Notes: generated by a model not told the origin, from the letters alone. 22,599 nt of DNA from CAYTEH01 sp964436765 (GCA_964436765.1 CAYTEH010000025.1:1-22599); one strand, 5' to 3'; shown: positions 6,496 to 14,633, counted from the first letter of the stretch. Translations and numbers: made by a program.

Positions 6496-9165
6496 GTGCT
6501 GCCGTTACTGAGACTGTTCATCTGGCCCATCATTCTGATCGCCGTCTTCCTGGTTGGCGAGCTGTTCCGTTTGAACGTGTTCCAGGAGATCTGGCTCTGG
6601 TTCATCAGCGATCCGCTGGAGAATTCCGTCGTCCTCACCTTGATCTACCTGTGCTGGAAGACGTTCAAATACAACGTTCGTTTCTGTTATGCGTGGTGGA
6701 AGGCCTCGACGCTCGTCGCGATGAAGGTGATGCTTCCGCGCAGCGACAGCAAGATCGACCAGGAGAAGCGCACTGAGAAAGACTTCAAGGAAAAAGTCGG
6801 CGTCATGGAACAGCTCTACCGTGCGCTCTGGGAAGTGAAGAGCCTCACGTTCTGGCAGGCCGTACACTTCTGGCTTTTCCGGTTCGCCACCATCAGTTTC
6901 GAGATGTTCCTGGAGAAAGGCGAGCTCGGGTTCTACGTGATTACGCAGCCGAGCCTGGTCTCGATCGTCGAGAAGCAGATCACCGCGTTCTATCATGACG
7001 CCGAGGTGAAGATCGAGAAAATCCCCGAGGTGTGGGCTCCGGGCCAGAAGCTGGTGGGTTACAACATGATCACGAAGAAGAAGTTCATCTTCCCCATCCG
7101 GTTTTACGAGGAAATGCAGGACGACCCGCTCAACGACATTGCCAACGTGCTCAGTAAACTCGAGAGCGACGAACGCGCGTCGGTGCAGGTGGTTATCACG
7201 CCCACGTTCTCCGACCGCTGGAGCCGCAAGGTGAAGAGTTATGCGAGTCTTAAATTCAAGGGTAAGGAGGACCGCTGGGTGTCGCGGATTCCCATTCTGT
7301 CGTCGCTCGTGAAGGTCGTGAGCGGCGTCGCCGCCGGCACCGATGGCGAATCGTTCGCGCCGGGGGCCAGCCACGGCGACTCGTTCGTACGCATGATCCA
7401 GCCCGAAGAAGAACTCTACAAGCGCATGGGGCAAAAAGCCGGCATGAGCGGCTTCCATACGTCGGTGCGTCTCATGGCCTCGGCAAAGACGTGGAAGCGC
7501 GCCATCGATATCACGAACAACATGCAAGTGGCCTTCAACGTCTACAAGGACGCCTACGGCAACTGGTTTGCCAACCGTCGCATGATGGTGGACTTCATGC
7601 CGCTGTGGATCAACGCGCCTTTCATTCACTGGCTCTGGAAGAACCGCATCAACGGCTACGGGCACAAGCGTGATCTCCTGGTGGAGAAAGAACTGGCGAG
7701 TCTGTATCACTTCCCCGACAGCCGGTACAACAAAATTCCCGTTATCCAGTGGATCACGTACAAAGTGCTGCCGCCGCCGCCGAACATTCCCAAAGAGGGG
7801 ATCATCCTCGGCGTCAACAGGCACCGTGCTGCCGAGACGCAGATCCGGTTCCTCGACAGCGATCGTACCCGTCATCAGTACGTCATCGGTAAATCCGGTT
7901 CCGGTAAATCCGCGCTCCTGAACTTCCAGGCGCGTCAGGACGTGGCGGCCGGGGCGGGACTCTGCGTGGTGGATCCGCACGGGGACCTGATCGAAGACAT
8001 CCTTGCTCACGTTCCGAAGGAACGTGCCAAGGACGTGGTGTTGTTCGACCCCGCCGATATCGAGCGCCCCATGGGATTGAACCTCCTGGAGGCAAAGACC
8101 GACGAAGAGAAGGATCGCGCATCGCTGGACGCGATGGAGATCTTCATCAAGCTCTTCGGCAACGAGATCTTCGGCCCCCGCATCCAGCACTATTTCCGCA
8201 ACGGCTGCCTCACCCTGATGGACGACGAGGAGGAGGGCGCCACGCTCATCGACGTGCCGCGCCTGTACGTGGATGACGATTTCCAGCGCTACAAGGTGAG
8301 TAAGTGCAAAAACGTGGTCGTGCGCAGTTTCTGGGAGCATGAAATCGCGAAAACCGGCGCCCGCGAAAAGGAGGAAATGATCCCGTACTTCTCGGCGAAA
8401 TTCGGACCCTTCGTCACGAACAGCACGATGCGCAACATCATCGGCCAGCCCAAGAGTGCGTTCCAGGTTCGCGAGGTGATGGACTCGGGCAAGATCCTGC
8501 TCGTGAACCTGTCGAAAGGAAAGATCGGCGACGTCAACGCGCAGCTGCTGGGCCTCATTTTCGTCAACAAGGTGAACATGGCTGCGCTCTCGCGCGCGGA
8601 TGTGCCGCAGAAAGACCGCCGTCGTTTCTACCTGTACGTCGACGAGTTCCAGAACTTTGTCACCGACGCGTTCGCCACCATTCTCTCCGAGGCGCGCAAG
8701 TACGAACTCGGCCTCATTATGGCGCACCAGTACATCGGCCAGCTCGTGGGCAAGACGGAGTCCTACGGGCAGTCGAGCACGAAGATGCGCGACGCGGTCT
8801 TCGGTAACGTGGGTACGATCCTCAGCTTCAAGATCGGCGCGGAAGACGCCGAGTATATGGCGAAGGAAATGGCGCCGGTGCTGAGTGAGCAGGACGTCAT
8901 CGGCATTCCGAACTTCAATTGCTACGTGAAGCTGAACATCAATAATACGACGTCGCGTCCGTTCAGCATGTCGACCATCTACGACGAGTCGCAGCGCAAC
9001 GAAAAGCTCGCCGCTCTCATCAAGGAATACAGCCGCATGAAGTACGGCCGGAAACGGGTGTTCGTGAACCAGGAGATCGAGGACCGCATTGGCATTTCGA
9101 GGCCTGCGGGAGACGCCGCGGCTGGCGCGCCGCCGCCGGGCCCGCCGCCGGGCGCGATGGCGTAA
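6496..9165 (+). CDS. Membrane-anchored VirD4/TraG-like (HerA-FtsK superfamily) ATPase
   Basis: An 889-residue protein with two N-terminal membrane helices (about 4-25 and 43-63), a middle region of about 350 residues of unknown fold, and a C-terminal RecA-like motor. Walker A is GKSGSGKS at residues 465-472, followed by VVDPHGDL, which is typical of the TraG/VirD4 and DUF87 ATPases. Walker B is YLYVDEFQNF with D716/E717. Further downstream are ARKYELGLIMAHQYIGQL and GNVGTILSFKIG, typical of coupling-protein motors. It ends in a Pro/Gly/Ala tail. Such ATPases pump DNA or protein through a membrane, or power pilus systems. No relaxase is visible nearby; the pilin operon lies 4 kb away on the other strand. 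The GTG start is the first usable codon after an in-frame stop at 6475-6477. The substrate is unknown. Confidence 0.9.
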   Translation: MLPLLRLFIWPIILIAVFLVGELFRLNVFQEIWLWFISDPLENSVVLTLIYLCWKTFKYNVRFCYAWWKASTLVAMKVMLPRSDSKIDQEKRTEKDFKEKVGVMEQLYRALWEVKSLTFWQAVHFWLFRFATISFEMFLEKGELGFYVITQPSLVSIVEKQITAFYHDAEVKIEKIPEVWAPGQKLVGYNMITKKKFIFPIRFYEEMQDDPLNDIANVLSKLESDERASVQVVITPTFSDRWSRKVKSYASLKFKGKEDRWVSRIPILSSLVKVVSGVAAGTDGESFAPGASHGDSFVRMIQPEEELYKRMGQKAGMSGFHTSVRLMASAKTWKRAIDITNNMQVAFNVYKDAYGNWFANRRMMVDFMPLWINAPFIHWLWKNRINGYGHKRDLLVEKELASLYHFPDSRYNKIPVIQWITYKVLPPPPNIPKEGIILGVNRHRAAETQIRFLDSDRTRHQYVIGKSGSGKSALLNFQARQDVAAGAGLCVVDPHGDLIEDILAHVPKERAKDVVLFDPADIERPMGLNLLEAKTDEEKDRASLDAMEIFIKLFGNEIFGPRIQHYFRNGCLTLMDDEEEGATLIDVPRLYVDDDFQRYKVSKCKNVVVRSFWEHEIAKTGAREKEEMIPYFSAKFGPFVTNSTMRNIIGQPKSAFQVREVMDSGKILLVNLSKGKIGDVNAQLLGLIFVNKVNMAALSRADVPQKDRRRFYLYVDEFQNFVTDAFATILSEARKYELGLIMAHQYIGQLVGKTESYGQSSTKMRDAVFGNVGTILSFKIGAEDAEYMAKEMAPVLSEQDVIGIPNFNCYVKLNINNTTSRPFSMSTIYDESQRNEKLAALIKEYSRMKYGRKRVFVNQEIEDRIGISRPAGDAAAGAPPPGPPPGAMA

Positions 9166-9209
9166 GGGGCTTGGCACAGGGCGATATCGTGATCGGGTTG
9201 CCCAGTTTG

Positions 9210-9238
9210 TTGACAATGCGGGTGCCCGGTGAAAATCT
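9210..9238 (+). promoter_or_regulatory. Full -35/extended -10 promoter, leaderless start
   Basis: A perfect -35 TTGACA (9210-9215) is separated by 17 bases from AAATCT (9233-9238), preceded by TGA as extension. The -10 ends 7 bases before the ATG at 9245, so the A of the start codon would be the first transcribed base. Confidence 0.55.
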
Positions 9239-9244
9239 GCGTGC

Positions 9245-9718
9245 ATGGAAGTTCCAGAACAACGAACGGAACGGTTTCCGTTTCCGGAAAGGCGCCGTGC
9301 GGATCCCGACGAGTTCGACAACATGTCACTTGGCCACGTGTACAGGACGCTTTGGGCGCGGTGGCATGCTGCTGAGGATCAGATGCAGGCCCGTTTCGGC
9401 CCCGAGCTCCTGGAGATCGATGTGCTCACGAGAGCCTTGGATCTGAATGAATGCGAGACGGAACATGTCGATGCATCATTGGAACATGAAGACGGGACAA
9501 GCGCCGGCGTCGCAAAACGAAGCAGGGGAAAAGTCCGGCTGCTCATGCAAAAACGCGGCGATCTGGAGCGCGGCAAGCGCGCAGATGCCGCGCGGTTGCG
9601 TTACCTGAAGGATCTCACAAAAGACCGGAGGAAGGCGATGCAGAGGTTGCACGGGCTGCTCAATTTCCTCTGGAACTCCGGTGAATATGAAAAAAACACC
9701 ATGGAACACCATTCGTAA
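9245..9718 (+). CDS. Hypothetical helical protein upstream of ybaB
   Basis: A 157-residue soluble protein with no recognised domain. Its composition is charged and predicted mostly helical, with a basic middle (KRSRGKVRLLMQKRGDLERGKRA) of the kind seen in nucleic-acid-binding or coiled-coil proteins. No signal peptide or membrane helix is seen. The start is supported by a promoter placed exactly 7 bases upstream. It ends 18 bases before the YbaB start, and the YbaB promoter sits in that gap, so the two genes can be transcribed together or separately. The function is unknown; a role with YbaB on the nucleoid would be pure inference. Confidence 0.65.
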   Translation: MEVPEQRTERFPFPERRRADPDEFDNMSLGHVYRTLWARWHAAEDQMQARFGPELLEIDVLTRALDLNECETEHVDASLEHEDGTSAGVAKRSRGKVRLLMQKRGDLERGKRADAARLRYLKDLTKDRRKAMQRLHGLLNFLWNSGEYEKNTMEHHS

Positions 9719-9721
9719 GCC

Positions 9722-9730
9722 TGCTACAGT
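9722..9730 (+). promoter_or_regulatory. Extended -10 promoter of ybaB
   Basis: TGCTACAGT ends 7 bases before the ATG at 9737, predicting transcription from the A of the start codon. There is no Shine-Dalgarno. Confidence 0.6.
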
Positions 9731-9736
9731 CTCCGC

Positions 9737-10054
9737 ATGGTTTCATTCTCTCAGGCAAAGGACATGTTCAAGCTCCAGCGCGATGCCAAGCGCATCAAGA
9801 AGGAGCTCAAAAATATCCACGTGGAAGCGGAGGCTTTGGCGAGCTCGTTCGGCGGCGGAACGGGCATGGTGAAAGTGGTTGTGAGCGGCGAGCAGGAAAT
9901 CATTTCCATCGAGATCGACGACGGCATCCCGCACGCGAGCATCGGGCCGATGGTCAAGGACGCTCTGAATCGGGCCATGAAGAAGGCGCAAGTGATTTCT
10001 GCCGAGCGGATGCAGGCACTGATGGGGGAGATGGGATTGCCGACCGGTTCATGA
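9737..10054 (+). CDS. ybaB: YbaB/EbfC family nucleoid-associated protein
   Basis: A 105-residue protein of the usual family size (100-110). The N-terminal helix (residues 1-37) is rich in Lys and Glu. A Gly-rich turn (SFGGGTGMVKVVVSGEQEI) and a beta segment (ISIEIDD) follow, then the C-terminal helix with the family-typical VKDALNRAMKKAQ. YbaB/EbfC proteins form dimers that bind DNA with little sequence preference and influence nucleoid structure and gene expression. In many bacteria the gene follows dnaX and precedes recR; here neither is present, which fits the scattered gene order of reduced genomes. The gene is followed immediately by two hairpins, the second a strong terminator. Confidence 0.93.
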   Translation: MVSFSQAKDMFKLQRDAKRIKKELKNIHVEAEALASSFGGGTGMVKVVVSGEQEIISIEIDDGIPHASIGPMVKDALNRAMKKAQVISAERMQALMGEMGLPTGS

Positions 10055-10055
10055 A

Positions 10056-10076
10056 AGGAAAACCTGCGGTTTTCCT
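10056..10076 (+). repeat. Short perfect hairpin right after ybaB stop
   Basis: AGGAAAACC (10056-10064) and GGTTTTCCT (10068-10076) form a 9-base-pair stem with a TGC loop, starting 2 bases after the stop codon. No T tract follows, so it may protect the 3' end of the mRNA rather than terminate. Confidence 0.6.
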
Positions 10077-10104
10077 CTCATGGGCTCTCTTTTCCCTGTA
10101 AGGT

Positions 10105-10158
10105 ATTCCTTTAGAAGCGGGGCCCACGAGACCCACTTCTAAAGGAATGATTTTTTTT
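10105..10158 (+). terminator. Strong Rho-independent terminator
   Basis: ATTCCTTTAGAAG (10105-10117) and CTTCTAAAGGAAT (10136-10148) form a perfect 13-base-pair stem. One mismatch and a further GGG/CCC pairing extend it toward the loop. Eight T residues follow at 10151-10158. It ends the ybaB transcript and insulates mltG, whose promoter follows directly. Confidence 0.9.
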
Positions 10159-10168
10159 GAAAAACAGT

Positions 10169-10174
10169 TATCCT
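10169..10174 (+). promoter_or_regulatory. -10 box of mltG
   Basis: TATCCT ends 9 bases before the ATG at 10183, so the mRNA would be almost leaderless. This spacing favours that ATG over the TTG two codons upstream. Confidence 0.4.
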
Positions 10175-10182
10175 AATTGCAG

Positions 10183-11181
10183 ATGAAAAAATTATTTTTT
10201 CTACTTGGGTTCGGCGTCATTCTGTTTGGGATCTGGTACAAACTCCAGTTGCGCCCCGCCGATGCGGCATCGGACACTCGCACGCGCGTGACCGTTACGC
10301 AGGGGATGTCGAAGGGCGAGATCGCGGCCTTGCTCGATGGAAAGGGCCTCATCCGGTCGTCGTTCTTCTTCAAAATCTACACGACGATCCACCGCAGCAA
10401 CCTGCAGGCCGGGACGTTCTTCCCGCGGGCGTCGATGACCGTGCCGGAGATCGTCGACGTGCTCTCGGGCGGCAAAGCGGAGGAAATGAGCCTCACGATC
10501 CCCGAGGGCTATACCGTCGAAGACCTGGACGCGCTCATTGCGAAGTACGACCTTGCGGACGCCGGAGCTATAAGCGAATGCGCCCGGACGTGCGATTTCT
10601 CGTCGTTCACGTTCCTGCCGACGAATCCGGATTTGGCCAAGCGTGGCGGAAAGGTCGAAGGGTATTTGTACCCTGATACCTACTTCATCGTCGTGAACGA
10701 CTTCAGTGCGAAGGAATTCTTCGAGCGCCTCATCGCGACGTTCGAGAGTCGCATCGTCAAAGATCTCGATGCCGATATCAAAAAATCGGGCCGGCCTCTC
10801 CACGAGATCGTGACAATGGCATCCCTCATAGAGGAGGAGACGCGGAAGGCGGATGAGCGTCCAGTCGTGGCGGGCATTCTCTGGAAGCGCTACGACGCGA
10901 AGATGGGCCTGGGGGTGGATGCGGCGGTGCGCTACATCATCGACAAGCCCACCGATGCCATCACATCGGCGGATCTGGACACGGATTCACCCTACAACCT
11001 GCGCAAATTCCGGGGACTTCCGCCCGGCCCCATCGCGAATCCGAGCCTCTCGAGCATCAAGGCGGCGCTCTCACCCGAAGAGAGTCCCTACTGGTATTAC
11101 CTCCATGGGAAAGACGGTCAGATCCGGTACGCAGTAACAAACGAAGAGCATAACCAAAACCGGTCGCGTTATCTTCAATAG
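10183..11181 (+). CDS. mltG: Endolytic transglycosylase MltG
   Basis: A 332-residue inner-membrane enzyme that cuts nascent peptidoglycan glycan strands and sets their length. An N-terminal membrane helix (residues 2-19) is followed by the LysM-like region (about 35-105, with GMSKGEIAALLDGKGLIRS and LQAGTFF). The catalytic YceG domain contains PEGYT, EGYLYPDTY, MASLIEEET with the catalytic Glu at about residue 217 (E. coli MltG uses Glu218), and SPYNLRKFRGLPPGPIANP. All hallmark motifs are intact and the length matches the family. The ATG at 10183 is chosen over an upstream TTG by promoter spacing. In many genomes mltG precedes ruvX or tmk; here it is isolated between a terminator and a palindromic repeat. 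Confidence 0.96.
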   Translation: MKKLFFLLGFGVILFGIWYKLQLRPADAASDTRTRVTVTQGMSKGEIAALLDGKGLIRSSFFFKIYTTIHRSNLQAGTFFPRASMTVPEIVDVLSGGKAEEMSLTIPEGYTVEDLDALIAKYDLADAGAISECARTCDFSSFTFLPTNPDLAKRGGKVEGYLYPDTYFIVVNDFSAKEFFERLIATFESRIVKDLDADIKKSGRPLHEIVTMASLIEEETRKADERPVVAGILWKRYDAKMGLGVDAAVRYIIDKPTDAITSADLDTDSPYNLRKFRGLPPGPIANPSLSSIKAALSPEESPYWYYLHGKDGQIRYAVTNEEHNQNRSRYLQ

Positions 11182-11187
11182 CAGGAT

Positions 11188-11240
11188 GTCATCCCGAGTA
11201 GCCCCGAACGGAGTGAGGGGCGTATCGAGGGACGAATGAC
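11188..11240. repeat. Palindromic repeat at tail-to-tail junction
   Basis: The element is bounded by GTCAT and ATGAC. Inside, GCCCC and GGGGC enclose GAACGGAGTGA, and CCCGA/TCGAGGG pair imperfectly. It resembles the dispersed GTCAT...ATGAC palindromes of many bacterial genomes and the element inside leuS. It lies between the ends of mltG and the opposing orphan gene and could serve both as a terminator. Confidence 0.6.
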
Positions 11241-11282
11241 GGGCACAATGAGAACAGGAGGAAGTATCTGTAGTATTCCTGT

Positions 11283-12029
11283 TCATCCCGGTATGAACTG
11301 GGGGGCGTACACGTAGAGATCTTCCGCCCGCGCACGGTGTGTCCGCGTGTCCTGTCCGTGCGGCAGCCTGCGGGCGAACTTGCCCGCGCCAAAACGCTCC
11401 CAATCGGCTTCCAGCAGATCGTCGCTCACCTGCTGTTGCGCATCCTGCACCGCATCGGTGATTGCGGCATCGGAGGGGGTGCCGCCTCCCGCTTCAAGAT
11501 AAAAATTGTACGTGACACTGAAGAGATCGTCGTCGGACAGTTCGCATACCGCGGAACCGGATACCAGGGACGGCAGCAATGTTGCCAGGGTCGGCCGGAT
11601 GCCGTTTTTGCCGATACGAAGGATGCTCAATGCGGCCGACTGCATGATTTCCCTTTCGGCTTTTTTGGAATGCAGAAGGGCATGGAAGTACGCACGCTGA
11701 GCGTCCCGGGAACAGAAAACGGTTTTGACTGGGGACGGGGACGGCGCTATCAGGCTGGTGCTGGCGTTGTGGGTGTGGATCATTTTCACGCTGGCGTCCT
11801 TTTCCGTCTCACAATAGTGCGCATGCTCAAGCTGCCCGCGTATTTCATCCATATGCACCTGCTCGCGTTCGATGAAGATGGCGCCGTGCGCCGCGAGATC
11901 GGCGTGGTGCGCAGCGTATACTTCTCTCAATGCGTGTATGTGTCCGATACGCGAAGAAGGCCGCACTACAAGGCCGAACCCCTCCGGATAGAGTTCATCT
12001 TTTTTCGCTGGATACAGAATCTTTGCCAT
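11283..12029 (-). CDS. Hypothetical protein, no recognised domain
   Basis: A 248-residue soluble protein. The N-terminal 90 residues are rich in His (several near the region HIHALREVYAAHHADLAAHG and again at MIHTHN). A Ser/Pro linker follows at about 92-104, then a mainly helical C-terminal part. There are few Cys and no signal peptide or membrane helix. The frame is preferred over the overlapping plus-strand frame because it starts at a -10-like box, ends before the shared palindrome, and has ordinary protein composition. It is divergent from the small secreted protein gene across a 130-base control region. Function unknown; metal binding through the His residues is only a guess. Confidence 0.65.
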   Translation of the reverse strand: MAKILYPAKKDELYPEGFGLVVRPSSRIGHIHALREVYAAHHADLAAHGAIFIEREQVHMDEIRGQLEHAHYCETEKDASVKMIHTHNASTSLIAPSPSPVKTVFCSRDAQRAYFHALLHSKKAEREIMQSAALSILRIGKNGIRPTLATLLPSLVSGSAVCELSDDDLFSVTYNFYLEAGGGTPSDAAITDAVQDAQQQVSDDLLEADWERFGAGKFARRLPHGQDTRTHRARAEDLYVYAPQFIPG

Positions 12030-12034
12030 AATTA

Positions 12035-12040
12035 TTAATA
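12035..12040 (-). promoter_or_regulatory. -10 box of the minus-strand orphan
   Basis: The minus strand reads TATTAA, ending 6 bases before the ATG at 12029, again predicting a leaderless message. A nearby imperfect palindrome, CACATTGTAATTGTG (12046-12060), could be an operator. GCCGC-AGAA-GCGGC (12086-12099) and GGCCA-TTT-TGGCC hairpins lie further into the divergent region. Confidence 0.4.
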
Positions 12041-12144
12041 CAAATCACATTGTAATTGTGTCAATTACCACCAGTCCAGAGCTGTGCCGCAGAAGCGGCG
12101 CTGTGGGCCATTTTGGCCAGGGCATGGCAATAAACCGCATATTT

Positions 12145-12153
12145 TGCTATACT
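12145..12153 (+). promoter_or_regulatory. Extended -10 promoter of secreted Cys protein and LOG gene
   Basis: TGCTATACT ends 7 bases before the ATG at 12160, so transcription should begin on the A of the start codon. This fixes the start at 12160 although the frame is open to 12058. Confidence 0.65.
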
Positions 12154-12159
12154 ATCCTG

Positions 12160-12495
12160 ATGCGTTCACTCTGTCTCACCCTCGGTTTTCTCTCGGTTCT
12201 CGTGATCGTCACGACCTCCGTGACCCAGGCGCTTACTCCCATGTTCGTGCCCGACGAAGCCAAAGACGCCATTGAATCGCTCTTTACCCAGGTCGAATGG
12301 GCTGTCACAAAGGGCGACGAGGGCGCATGCGACGCACTGCAGCCCATTCCGCTCTACGATCATGGCCCCTCGGTGGATCAGTGGTACGTCTATTGCGTGG
12401 CACGGGTCAAGTCGGAGGCGGCGGCATGCATGCGGATTCCTGCTACCATCGTTCCCGATTTGCGGGAGCATTGTCTTTCGCACCTTCAGCAATGA
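12160..12495 (+). CDS. Small secreted protein with four cysteines
   Basis: A 111-residue protein. Residues 1-24 form a signal peptide (MRSLCLTLGFLSVLVIVTT, cleavage near TQALT). The mature part of about 87 residues holds four Cys (in GACDAL, YVYCVA, AACMRI and EHCLSH), enough for two disulfide bonds. No family is recognised. Its stop codon overlaps the start of the LOG gene (ATGA), so the pair is translationally coupled. The frame upstream of 12160 is open but lies before the promoter and lacks a signal peptide. Confidence 0.72.
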   Translation: MRSLCLTLGFLSVLVIVTTSVTQALTPMFVPDEAKDAIESLFTQVEWAVTKGDEGACDALQPIPLYDHGPSVDQWYVYCVARVKSEAAACMRIPATIVPDLREHCLSHLQQ

Positions 12496-13100
12496 AAAAT
12501 CATCATCGTCTCAAAATCGGCGTGATGGGATCGGCATCGGGTCCGCAGACCGAGGATCCGGTGGCGCGCGGCAAGGCGCGGAAGCTCGGGCTCGAGATTG
12601 GGAAGCGCAACCATATCTTCATCAACGGTGCGTGCCCCGGCCTGCCGAACGACGCGCTCCTCGGTGCCAAGGAAGCGGGCGCATTCACGCTCGGAATTTC
12701 ACCGGCGTTCTCGGAATACGAACACGTGAACGAGTACCTGAGCCCGCATGATCACGACATGATCATCTATACGGGCATGGGGTTCATGGAACGCGACATC
12801 ATCAATATCCGTTCCTCGGATGCGGTCGTCATCATCGGCGGCGGCATCGGAACGCTCAACGAATTCACCATCGCGTATGACGAAGGACGTCCCATCGGCA
12901 TCGTCACGAATTCCGGGGGCATCAGTAATTCGATACCGCACGTGGTGCAGGAACTGTGCCAGCGCGAAATGCCGAGCTCGCTGGTGTTCGATGACGATCC
13001 GGCGAAACTTCTGGACAAGCTGGAAGTGGTGATTCGCGCTTTCCCGCTGCCCGTGCGCGAAGACGCCCGCGTGCGCGACATGCGCCACGGCAGGGGATGA
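12492..13100 (+). CDS. LOG family protein (lysine decarboxylase-like Rossmann fold)
   Basis: A 202-residue cytosolic protein of the SLOG superfamily. It begins with a Rossmann strand (LKIGVMGSASG). The nucleotide-binding signature appears as VVIIGGGIGTLNEF at about residues 112-125, a variant of PGGxGTxxE with the Glu kept and the Pro replaced. LOG enzymes release the base from nucleoside 5'-monophosphates (phosphoribohydrolase), but variants with this loop, like the TIGR00725 group, have no settled function. Despite older annotations it is not a lysine decarboxylase. The ATG at 12492 overlaps the previous stop; the frame upstream is open but coincides with the secreted protein gene. It converges on der with 79 bases between the stops and no clear terminator. 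Confidence 0.88.
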   Translation: MKNHHRLKIGVMGSASGPQTEDPVARGKARKLGLEIGKRNHIFINGACPGLPNDALLGAKEAGAFTLGISPAFSEYEHVNEYLSPHDHDMIIYTGMGFMERDIINIRSSDAVVIIGGGIGTLNEFTIAYDEGRPIGIVTNSGGISNSIPHVVQELCQREMPSSLVFDDDPAKLLDKLEVVIRAFPLPVREDARVRDMRHGRG

Positions 13101-13179
13101 CCTACGAAGAGAAAAGATGAAAGTGAAAAAGAATAATGGACGTGTTTTCAGACGCGCGCCGCAGGTCACCGTCATTCTC

Positions 13180-14616
13180 TTATTCGTCGTTGAACCCGCG
13201 GTCGCGCGGGCCTTTCGTGATGAAGCGCAGCGGCGTCCCTTCGAATCCGAACGTTTCGCGGAAGCGGTTTTCGAGGAAGCGGAGCTGGCTCAGCTGCACG
13301 AGCTTGGGGTTGCGCACGAACAGGATGAACGTGGGTGGCAGCGCGTCGGCCTGCTTGATCAGCTTCGCCGTCTGGAGCGAGGTCATGGGCTGGCCTTTGA
13401 CCGCGTTCTTGTACGTCGTGAGCAGTTCCTTCTGCGGGATGCGGCGGAGGCGGTTGCGCTGGGCCATCTCGATGAGCGCGAACATCTTCAGGAGGCCGTC
13501 GCGCGTCACCGCGGAGCAGGGGACGACGGGCGCGTACCGGCAGAACACGAATGATCGCTTCACGTCGTCCATGCGCTCCTTCTTCTGTTCCGAGGTGAGC
13601 AGGTCCATCTTGTTGATGAGAATGATGATTCCCTTGCCCTTTTCGACGGCGAGGCCCGCGGCCTTCTTGTCCTGATTGGCCACTTTTTCGGTGCCGTCCA
13701 CCACCACCACGGCGACGTCGCACTCTTCGATCGATTGCATCGAACGGAGCATCGAGAGGCTTTCGACGCCCCACTCGACCTTTGCGGCGCGGCGGATTCC
13801 CGCGGTATCCACGAACAGAAAATCCTTTTCTTCATGGCGGATGAGCGTATCGGTCGAATCGCGCGTCGTGCCTGCGACCGGCGATACCAGTTTGGGCGAG
13901 ATCGCCCGCTGCCCGTCGCTCATGAGCGCATTGACGATGGAGCTCTTGCCGACGTTCGGGCGGCCGATGATGGCCACTTTCGGCGGGCGGTTGGGGTCGG
14001 TGAGCCAGTCGTACGCGCGCTTCTGCTCTTCCTCGTCATCTTCGTGCGCCTGCGCGTAGGCTTCCTCCGGCTCCATTACCGATTTTCCGAAGTGGAGTTT
14101 CTTCAGGTACTTCACGATTTTCTCGTGCAGTTCCTCGGTGCCGAGCCCGTGCACGGAGCTGACCCCGATGGTTTCATCCTCCACACCCAGTTTGTGGAAT
14201 GCGTTGATTGCGTGTTCGTAGAGCGCGTCGTTGTCGCACTTGGTGATCACGAGGATCACCGGCACGTGGCGCTTGCTCTTTTTGCGGAGCATCTTCGCGA
14301 TCTCAAAATCGTTCTTGGTGGGGTCGGTGCGTCCGTCGACCGTAAAGAGGATCACGTCGGCGCCCTGCAGCGCCAGCATCGACTGCGCGTGCACGTCGTC
14401 CTCGAAATCCTTATCTTCCGTTCCGCCGCCCATGCCGCCGGTATCGAGCAGCAGGAAATCGACCTCGGGGGTTTTAACGATGTGCGAGATGTGATCGCGC
14501 GTGGTGCCCGCGACCTCGTTCTCGATGGCCACGCGCTTGCGCACGATCCTGTTGAACAGGGTCGACTTGCCCGTATTCGGGCGCCCGATGATGGCGACAA
14601 TGGGTAGGCGTGCCAT
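13180..14616 (-). CDS. der: Ribosome biogenesis GTPase Der (EngA)
   Basis: A 478-residue protein with two tandem GTPase domains and a C-terminal KH-like domain; it acts in maturation of the 50S ribosomal subunit. Domain 1 starts at residue 3 with P-loop GRPNTGKS, has DTGG as G3 and TKCD as G4, a tolerated variant of NKxD. An acidic linker (EDDEEEQKR) precedes domain 2 with GRPNVGKS, DTAG and NKMD. The KH-like end contains the family segment PPTFILFVRNP and RFLENRFRE. The frame is open to an ATG at 14634, but family similarity and the -10 box put the start at 14616 (MARLPIVAIIGRPN). It lies 21 bases after the GNAT stop and has its own promoter inside the GNAT 3' end. Confidence 0.97.
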   Translation of the reverse strand: MARLPIVAIIGRPNTGKSTLFNRIVRKRVAIENEVAGTTRDHISHIVKTPEVDFLLLDTGGMGGGTEDKDFEDDVHAQSMLALQGADVILFTVDGRTDPTKNDFEIAKMLRKKSKRHVPVILVITKCDNDALYEHAINAFHKLGVEDETIGVSSVHGLGTEELHEKIVKYLKKLHFGKSVMEPEEAYAQAHEDDEEEQKRAYDWLTDPNRPPKVAIIGRPNVGKSSIVNALMSDGQRAISPKLVSPVAGTTRDSTDTLIRHEEKDFLFVDTAGIRRAAKVEWGVESLSMLRSMQSIEECDVAVVVVDGTEKVANQDKKAAGLAVEKGKGIIILINKMDLLTSEQKKERMDDVKRSFVFCRYAPVVPCSAVTRDGLLKMFALIEMAQRNRLRRIPQKELLTTYKNAVKGQPMTSLQTAKLIKQADALPPTFILFVRNPKLVQLSQLRFLENRFRETFGFEGTPLRFITKGPRDRGFNDE

Positions 14617-14624
14617 GACAAGGG

Positions 14625-14633
14625 AGTATAGCA
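14625..14633 (-). promoter_or_regulatory. Extended -10 promoter of der
   Basis: The minus strand reads TGCTATACT, ending 9 bases before the ATG at 14616. The predicted mRNA has about 2 leader bases. The promoter overlaps the gap before der, while the upstream GNAT gene is on the same strand. Confidence 0.65.

Noticed and set aside
6464..6511. 15-codon ORF MRFYSILFSRTCCRY before the ATPase
   Set aside because: Its ATG precedes the predicted transcription start, and no ribosome-binding site is present.
6505..9324. 939-codon minus-strand open frame
   Set aside because: It is the exact antisense of the VirD4-like ATPase gene. It is rich in His, Arg and Glu with no motif, and open only because of codon bias on the coding strand.
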